Origin: JBFMFB01 sp040752115
Lineage (GTDB): Bacteria > Pseudomonadota > Gammaproteobacteria > Burkholderiales > Sulfuricellaceae
NCBI GenBank assembly: GCA_040752115.1
Contig: JBFMFB010000011.1
Span: 1 to 64,000, forward strand
Direction of reading: 5' to 3'
DNA: 64,000 bases
Shown here: piece after piece, positions 60,114 through 64,000 of the stretch
Position numbering within the stretch: position 1 is the first letter of the stretch
Layout: each line of letters begins with the position of its first letter
Notes under the pieces: generated by a model
What the model was told of the DNA's origin: nothing
The model's input: only the letters and a program-made list of their open reading frames with translations
The model's database searches: none
Program-made: the position numbers and the translations under genes

Positions 60114-61256
60114 ATGAAGCCGTCCTTGTTTTTCCTTTTCCTCGCCCTGTTCAGCTCCGTCGCCGTGGCCGCCGAGCCGCAGCCCCTTCCGGTTCCGCCG
60201 CCGCCAGCCGTGGCAGCGAAAGCCTATCTGCTCACCGATTTCCACAGCGGGCGGCTGCTGGTGCAGCAGAACGCCAACGAACGAATCGAGCCTGCGTCCC
60301 TGACCAAGCTGATGACCGCTTACCTGACCTTCTCCGCGCTGAAGCAGGGACGGCTGCAGATGAACCAGTCCCTGCCCGTGTCCGAGCGCGCCTGGCGTGC
60401 GGAGGGCTCGCGCATGTTCATCCAGCCGGGCAAGCCGGTCACGGTCAACGAGCTGATCCATGGCATGATCGTGCAATCCGGCAACGATGCCTGCATCGCG
60501 CTGGCGGAAGGGGTGGCCGGCAGCGAAGAGGTGTTCGCCCAGATGATGAATCAGCAGGCGGCGCGGCTGGGGATGAAGAACACCCGGTTCGTCAACTCCA
60601 CCGGCCTGCCGCACCCGCAGCACTACACCACGGCCTACGACCTGTCGCTGCTGGCGGCGGCAATCATTCGCGACTTCCCCGAATACTATCCGTTCTACTC
60701 GATCAAGGAATACCGCTACAACAACATCACCCAGCCCAACCGCAACCGCCTGCTGTGGCTGGATCCGTATGTCGACGGCATGAAGACCGGCCATACCGAA
60801 TCCGCCGGCTTCTGCCTGATTTCCTCGGCGAAACGGGGGCCGATGCGGCTGATCTCGGTGGTGCTGGGCACGGCTTCCGACAACACCCGCGCGACCGAAA
60901 GCCAGAAGCTGCTGAATTACGGCTTCCAGTTCTTCGAAACCAACCGCATCTACACCCGCGGCCAGACGGTGGCCACACTGCCGGTGTGGAAGGGCAAGCA
61001 GAACACCCTCAAAGCGGGCGTCGCCGGCGATCTGCACATCACCCTGCCCAAGGGCCAGTATCCGCGCATCAAGGCCAGCCTCATCACCAAGCAGCCGCTG
61101 CTGGCGCCGATCAGCGCCGGGCAGACGGTGGGGACGCTGCGCATCATGCTGGACGAAAAGCCGCTGGCGGATTATCCGCTGGTCGCGCTGGAAAACGCGC
61201 CGGTGGCCAGCATCTTCGGCCGCGCCTGGGATACCGTGAAACTGTGGTTTAAGTGA
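60114..61256 (+). CDS. dacC: D-alanyl-D-alanine carboxypeptidase (PBP5/6 type)
   Basis: This peptidase trims the terminal D-Ala from peptidoglycan stem peptides. The 380-residue protein has a signal peptide ending VAAEP, the SxxK box in EPASLTKLM (about residue 60), SGN in VQSGNDAC, and KTG in DGMKTGHTE. The C-terminal amphipathic helix (ASIFGRAWDTVKLWFK) anchors it to the inner membrane. It shares 4 bases with the aminotransferase gene. Confidence 0.96.
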   Translation: MKPSLFFLFLALFSSVAVAAEPQPLPVPPPPAVAAKAYLLTDFHSGRLLVQQNANERIEPASLTKLMTAYLTFSALKQGRLQMNQSLPVSERAWRAEGSRMFIQPGKPVTVNELIHGMIVQSGNDACIALAEGVAGSEEVFAQMMNQQAARLGMKNTRFVNSTGLPHPQHYTTAYDLSLLAAAIIRDFPEYYPFYSIKEYRYNNITQPNRNRLLWLDPYVDGMKTGHTESAGFCLISSAKRGPMRLISVVLGTASDNTRATESQKLLNYGFQFFETNRIYTRGQTVATLPVWKGKQNTLKAGVAGDLHITLPKGQYPRIKASLITKQPLLAPISAGQTVGTLRIMLDEKPLADYPLVALENAPVASIFGRAWDTVKLWFK

Positions 61257-62122
61257 GCACCGTTTACCTCAACGGCCGCTTCCTGCCGCTGGAAGAAGCC
61301 TGCGTGCCGGTGCTGGACCGGGGCTTCATCTTCGGCGACGGGGTGTATGAATTCATTCCGGCATATTCGCGCCGCCCCTTCCGCCTGGACGACCACCTGC
61401 GCCGGCTGCAGCACAGCCTGGACGGCATCCGCCTGCCCAACCCGCATACCGAAGCCGAATGGCGGCAGCTGCTCGGCGAGCTGATGGCGCGCAACGAAGG
61501 GGAAGATCAATCCCTGTATCTGCACATCACGCGCGGCGCGGCCCGGCGCGATCACCCTTTCCCCGGCGGAGTCCGGCCGACCGTCTTCATGATGAGCACG
61601 CCGCTCGCGTCGCCGCCCCCGGAGCTGTGCGAAACCGGCGTGACCGCAATCACCGCGGCGGACAACCGCTGGCTGCGCTGCGACATCAAGGCCATTTCGC
61701 TCCTGCCCAACGTGCTGCTGCGCCAGCTGGCAGTGGATGCCGGCGCCTCGGAAACCGTCCTGCTGCGCGACGGCTTCCTCACCGAAGGCACGGCCAGCAA
61801 CATTTTCGTGGTGAAGGACGGCACCCTCTGCGCTCCGCCGAAGAACAACCTGATGCTGCCCGGCATCACCTACGACGTGGTGCTGGAGCTCGCCGCCGCC
61901 GACACCATCCCCTGCCGGGTCGGGCCGGTCGCGGAGCGCGAGGTGCGCGCAGCGGACGAGCTGTGGCTCACCTCCTCCCCCCGGGAGATCCAGCCGATCA
62001 CCGCCCTGGACGGCAAGCCGGTCGGAGACGGGCGGCCGGGGCCGCTGTTCCGGCGGATGCACGCGCTGTACCAGCATTACAAGGCCACGGTAATGCGCGG
62101 TCCGCAAGGAGAAGTGCGATGA
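61253..62122 (+). CDS. dat: D-amino-acid transaminase
   Basis: The 289-residue fold-type IV PLP enzyme makes D-Glu/D-Ala from each other or other D-amino acids. It has DRGFIFGDGVYE near residue 20, the PLP lysine in CDIKAISLLPNVL, the EGTASNIFVV loop and the SSPREIQPI block. It may also act on branched-chain or 4-amino-4-deoxychorismate substrates, but the position between dacC and lipB is the usual one for dat in betaproteobacteria. The start codon is a GTG overlapping the dacC TGA. Confidence 0.92.
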   Translation: MSTVYLNGRFLPLEEACVPVLDRGFIFGDGVYEFIPAYSRRPFRLDDHLRRLQHSLDGIRLPNPHTEAEWRQLLGELMARNEGEDQSLYLHITRGAARRDHPFPGGVRPTVFMMSTPLASPPPELCETGVTAITAADNRWLRCDIKAISLLPNVLLRQLAVDAGASETVLLRDGFLTEGTASNIFVVKDGTLCAPPKNNLMLPGITYDVVLELAAADTIPCRVGPVAEREVRAADELWLTSSPREIQPITALDGKPVGDGRPGPLFRRMHALYQHYKATVMRGPQGEVR

Positions 62123-62391
62123 GCGACGAAAGAGATGTTTCGCCGCTGCAATTTCCCTGCGCCTTCCCGATCAAGATCATGGGCAAGACCCAGGAAGGTT
62201 TCGCCGACGCCATGCTGGAAATCGTGCTGCGCCACGCGCCGGATTTCGACGCCGCCAGCATGACCATGAAAGCCAGCAGCGGCGCCAAGTACCTGTCGCT
62301 GACCTGCACCGTCAACGCCACTTCGCGGCAGCAACTGGACGATCTGTACCGGGAGTTGAGCGGCCATCCGCTGGTGGTGATGGTGCTCTGA
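62119..62391 (+). CDS. ybeD: DUF493 protein YbeD
   Basis: The 90-residue small protein has the DUF493 pattern FPCAFPIKIMGKTQEGFADAM, KASSGAKYLSLTCTVNATSRQQLDDLY and SGHPLVVMVL, an ACT-like fold. The function is unknown. The gene always precedes lipB in these clusters and overlaps dat by 4 bases (ATGA). Its ATG at 62119 has an AAGGAG site. Confidence 0.94.
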   Translation: MSDERDVSPLQFPCAFPIKIMGKTQEGFADAMLEIVLRHAPDFDAASMTMKASSGAKYLSLTCTVNATSRQQLDDLYRELSGHPLVVMVL

Positions 62392-62395
62392 TTTG

Positions 62396-62480
62396 GTGAG
62401 GAGTGAGGAGTGAGGAGTGAGGGGGAAAAAAATGTAGGGGCGACTTCAGTCGCCTCACGCCTCACCCCTCACGCCTCTCT
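62396..62480. repeat. Inverted arrays of heptamer tandem repeats at the lipB start
   Basis: Four units of GTGAGG(A/G) at 62396-62423 face four units of CCTCAC(G/C), the last degenerate, at 62453-62480. The two arrays are near-reverse complements, with 29 bases between that include the small hairpin GGCGACTTCAGTCGCC. The third unit supplies the only in-frame GTG start of lipB; the other units put a GTG out of frame. Confidence 0.85.
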
Positions 62481-63096
62481 TACCATCCGGCGTCTCGGCC
62501 TGGCCGAATATCAGCCGACGTTCGAGGCCATGCGATCGTTCACCCTTGCGCGGACGCCCGAAACGCCGGACGAGCTGTGGCTGCTGCAGCACCCACCGGT
62601 GTACACCCTGGGGCTGGCAGGCAAGCCGGAACACCTGCTGCGGGCGACCGAAATCCCGGTCGTCAGCATCGACCGCGGCGGCCAGATCACCTACCACGGC
62701 CCCGGCCAGATCGTCGCCTATCTGCTGCTGGACCTGAAGCGGCGCGGCATCGGCGTCAAGGAACTGGTGCGCCGCATGGAGCAGGCGGTGATCGCGCTGC
62801 TGGCGGACTACGGCGTGGCGGCAGCGCGCAGACCCGGCGCACCCGGCGTCTACGTCGACGGCGCCAAGATCGCCGCATTGGGCTTGCGGATCAGGAACGG
62901 GTGCAGCTACCACGGCCTCGCCCTCAACGTGGACATGGACCTGGCGCCGTTTGCGAACATCAACCCGTGCGGCTACGCCGGCCTGAAAGTGACGCAGACC
63001 CGCGATCTCGGCATCGCCGACGGCCTGGAGGCGCTGGGCGAAAAGCTGGCGCAAAAGCTGCTGCGCGAGTTGGGGTATACTGAACGGCTACGTTAG
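62410..63096 (+). CDS. lipB: Octanoyl-ACP:protein N-octanoyltransferase
   Basis: LipB transfers octanoyl from ACP to lipoyl domains in the cytoplasm. The recognisable protein begins TIRRLGLAEYQ, and contains RGGQITYHGPGQIVAYLLLDL, the lysine in GAKIAALGLR and the nucleophile cysteine in NINPCGYAGLKVTQ. The only in-frame start upstream of that point is the GTG at 62410 in the heptamer repeat, adding 25 residues (RSEGEKNVGATSVASRLTPH) unlike any LipB N terminus. Alternatively an unusual start lies near 62470. It is followed by lipA after 8 bases. Confidence 0.92.
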   Translation: MRSEGEKNVGATSVASRLTPHASLTIRRLGLAEYQPTFEAMRSFTLARTPETPDELWLLQHPPVYTLGLAGKPEHLLRATEIPVVSIDRGGQITYHGPGQIVAYLLLDLKRRGIGVKELVRRMEQAVIALLADYGVAAARRPGAPGVYVDGAKIAALGLRIRNGCSYHGLALNVDMDLAPFANINPCGYAGLKVTQTRDLGIADGLEALGEKLAQKLLRELGYTERLR

Positions 63097-63104
63097 GTTA
63101 TCCA

Positions 63105-64000
63105 ATGTCCGACGCGAAACTCCATAAGGGCGAAGCCAAGACCGCGCGCATCCCAATCAAGATCGTGCCTCAGCCCGCACTCAAAAAGCCCGGCTGGATC
63201 CGCGCCAAGGCGCCGAACAGCCCGGAAGCGGTCGCACTGCGGCAAATCCTGCGCGACCACAAGCTGCACACCGTCTGCGAGGAAGCCTCCTGCCCCAACC
63301 TGGGCGAATGCTTCGGCCACGGCACCGCCACCTTCATGATCCTGGGAGACCTGTGCACGCGGCGCTGCCCGTTCTGCGACGTCGGCCACGGCAAACCGCT
63401 GCCGCCGGACGAGAAGGAACCCGACAACCTCGCCGAAACCATCGCAGCGATGAAGCTGAAATACGTGGTGATCACCAGCGTGGACCGCGACGACCTGCGC
63501 GACGGCGGCGCCGGGCATTTCTCCGCCTGCGTCCGCGCCGTGCGGGCGCGCTCGCCGCACACCCGCATCGAAATCCTCACCCCGGACTTCCGCGGCCGCC
63601 TGGAAGCTGCGCTGGAAGCGCTCGCCGCCTGCCCGCCCGACGTCATGAACCACAACCTCGAAACCGTACCGCGCCTCTACAAACAGGCCCGCCCCGGCGC
63701 CGACTACCGGCACTCGCTGCAACTGCTCAAGGCGTTCAAGGCGCGCCATCCCGACATCCCCACCAAGTCCGGCCTGATGGTGGGGCTGGGCGAAACCGAC
63801 GAGGAAATCCTGGAAGTGATGCGCGACCTGCGCGCCCACGACGTGGACATGCTAACCATCGGCCAGTACCTGCAGCCGAGCCGGCATCATCTGGCGGTCA
63901 CGCGCTACGTGATGCCGGAGCAGTTCGCGGCATTCGAGCGCGCCGCCAGGGAAATGGGCTTTCGCAACGCCGCCTGCGGGCCGATGGTCAGATCGAGCTA
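63105..64000 (+). CDS. lipA: Lipoyl synthase, 3' end outside the window
   Basis: This radical SAM enzyme inserts two sulfurs into protein-bound octanoyl. The 298 complete codons in the window include both iron-sulfur sites: the auxiliary CEEASCPNLGECFG cluster and the radical SAM motif CTRRCPFC. Conserved blocks VVITSVDRDDLRDGG, SGLMVGLGE and TIGQYLQPSRHH follow. The frame is open to the edge, which reads GPMVRSS, normally about 10-20 residues before the end of LipA. The start at 63105 is 8 bases after lipB. Confidence 0.95.
   Translation, partial: MSDAKLHKGEAKTARIPIKIVPQPALKKPGWIRAKAPNSPEAVALRQILRDHKLHTVCEEASCPNLGECFGHGTATFMILGDLCTRRCPFCDVGHGKPLPPDEKEPDNLAETIAAMKLKYVVITSVDRDDLRDGGAGHFSACVRAVRARSPHTRIEILTPDFRGRLEAALEALAACPPDVMNHNLETVPRLYKQARPGADYRHSLQLLKAFKARHPDIPTKSGLMVGLGETDEEILEVMRDLRAHDVDMLTIGQYLQPSRHHLAVTRYVMPEQFAAFERAAREMGFRNAACGPMVRSS

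Noticed and set aside
1..64000. CRISPR arrays, tRNA or rRNA genes
   Set aside because: No regularly spaced direct repeats with unique spacers, no cloverleaf-like segments and no rRNA-like conserved stretches were noticed; a covariance scan was not possible.

Overview
This 64 kb window is GC-rich, densely coded chromosome from a Gram-negative bacterium, most likely a betaproteobacterium of the Nitrosomonadales/Sulfuricellaceae type. That assignment rests on gene content and order: gpmI-envC-ctpA-moeB, argB-nucleotidase-slmA, yqgE-ruvX-pyrR-pyrB with an inactive pyrC-like gene, dapF-DUF484-xerC, and rlpA-dacC-dat-ybeD-lipB-lipA. No rRNA or tRNA gene and no CRISPR array was seen.

Layout. 1-8.5 kb: phosphoglycerate mutase, an EnvC-like murein hydrolase activator, CtpA protease, a MoeB/ThiF enzyme, SlmA, a HAD nucleotidase, ArgB, and a small heat-shock protein with a sigma-32-like promoter. 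8.6-14.6 kb: pyrimidine genes (pyrX, pyrB, pyrR) with ruvX and yqgE; recQ sits between pyrB and pyrX, bracketed by two copies of a CACGAAT-type palindromic repeat. 14.7-20 kb: fbp, a three-gene operon with a seven-haem cytochrome c between two 2-TM proteins, cca, and an NDUFA9-like reductase. 20-28 kb: lytic transglycosylase, aldehyde dehydrogenase, small secreted proteins, a 209-bp MITE, a ChaN-PDZ lipoprotein and ilvA. 28-36 kb: rpiA, then phoU, ppx, a two-domain PPK2 and ppk1, a near-complete polyphosphate toolkit. 36-41 kb: two lipid A acyltransferases, dapF, DUF484 and xerC.

41-53 kb is an accessory island. Its core is a four-gene operon matching Ssp DNA phosphorothioation defence (sspB-sspC-sspD-sspE) without sspA. 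Beside it lie a DUF6471 regulator, a lone IS1595-type transposase, and a three-gene operon of two paralogous wHTH proteins plus a DEDDh exonuclease. A short intergenic repeat element brackets the island in inverted orientation, and an integron-cassette-like gene lies at its left edge.

53-64 kb returns to core genes: a methyltransferase, dsbC, a PstS-like binding protein paired with a GGDEF-EAL protein, pepP, and a cell-wall/lipoate cluster ending in lipA, which runs off the window. The lipB start lies inside a heptamer tandem repeat.

The best candidates for follow-up are the phosphorothioation island and its bracketing repeat, the haem operon, the PstS-like/GGDEF-EAL pair, the repeat-bracketed recQ, and the heptamer repeat at lipB.
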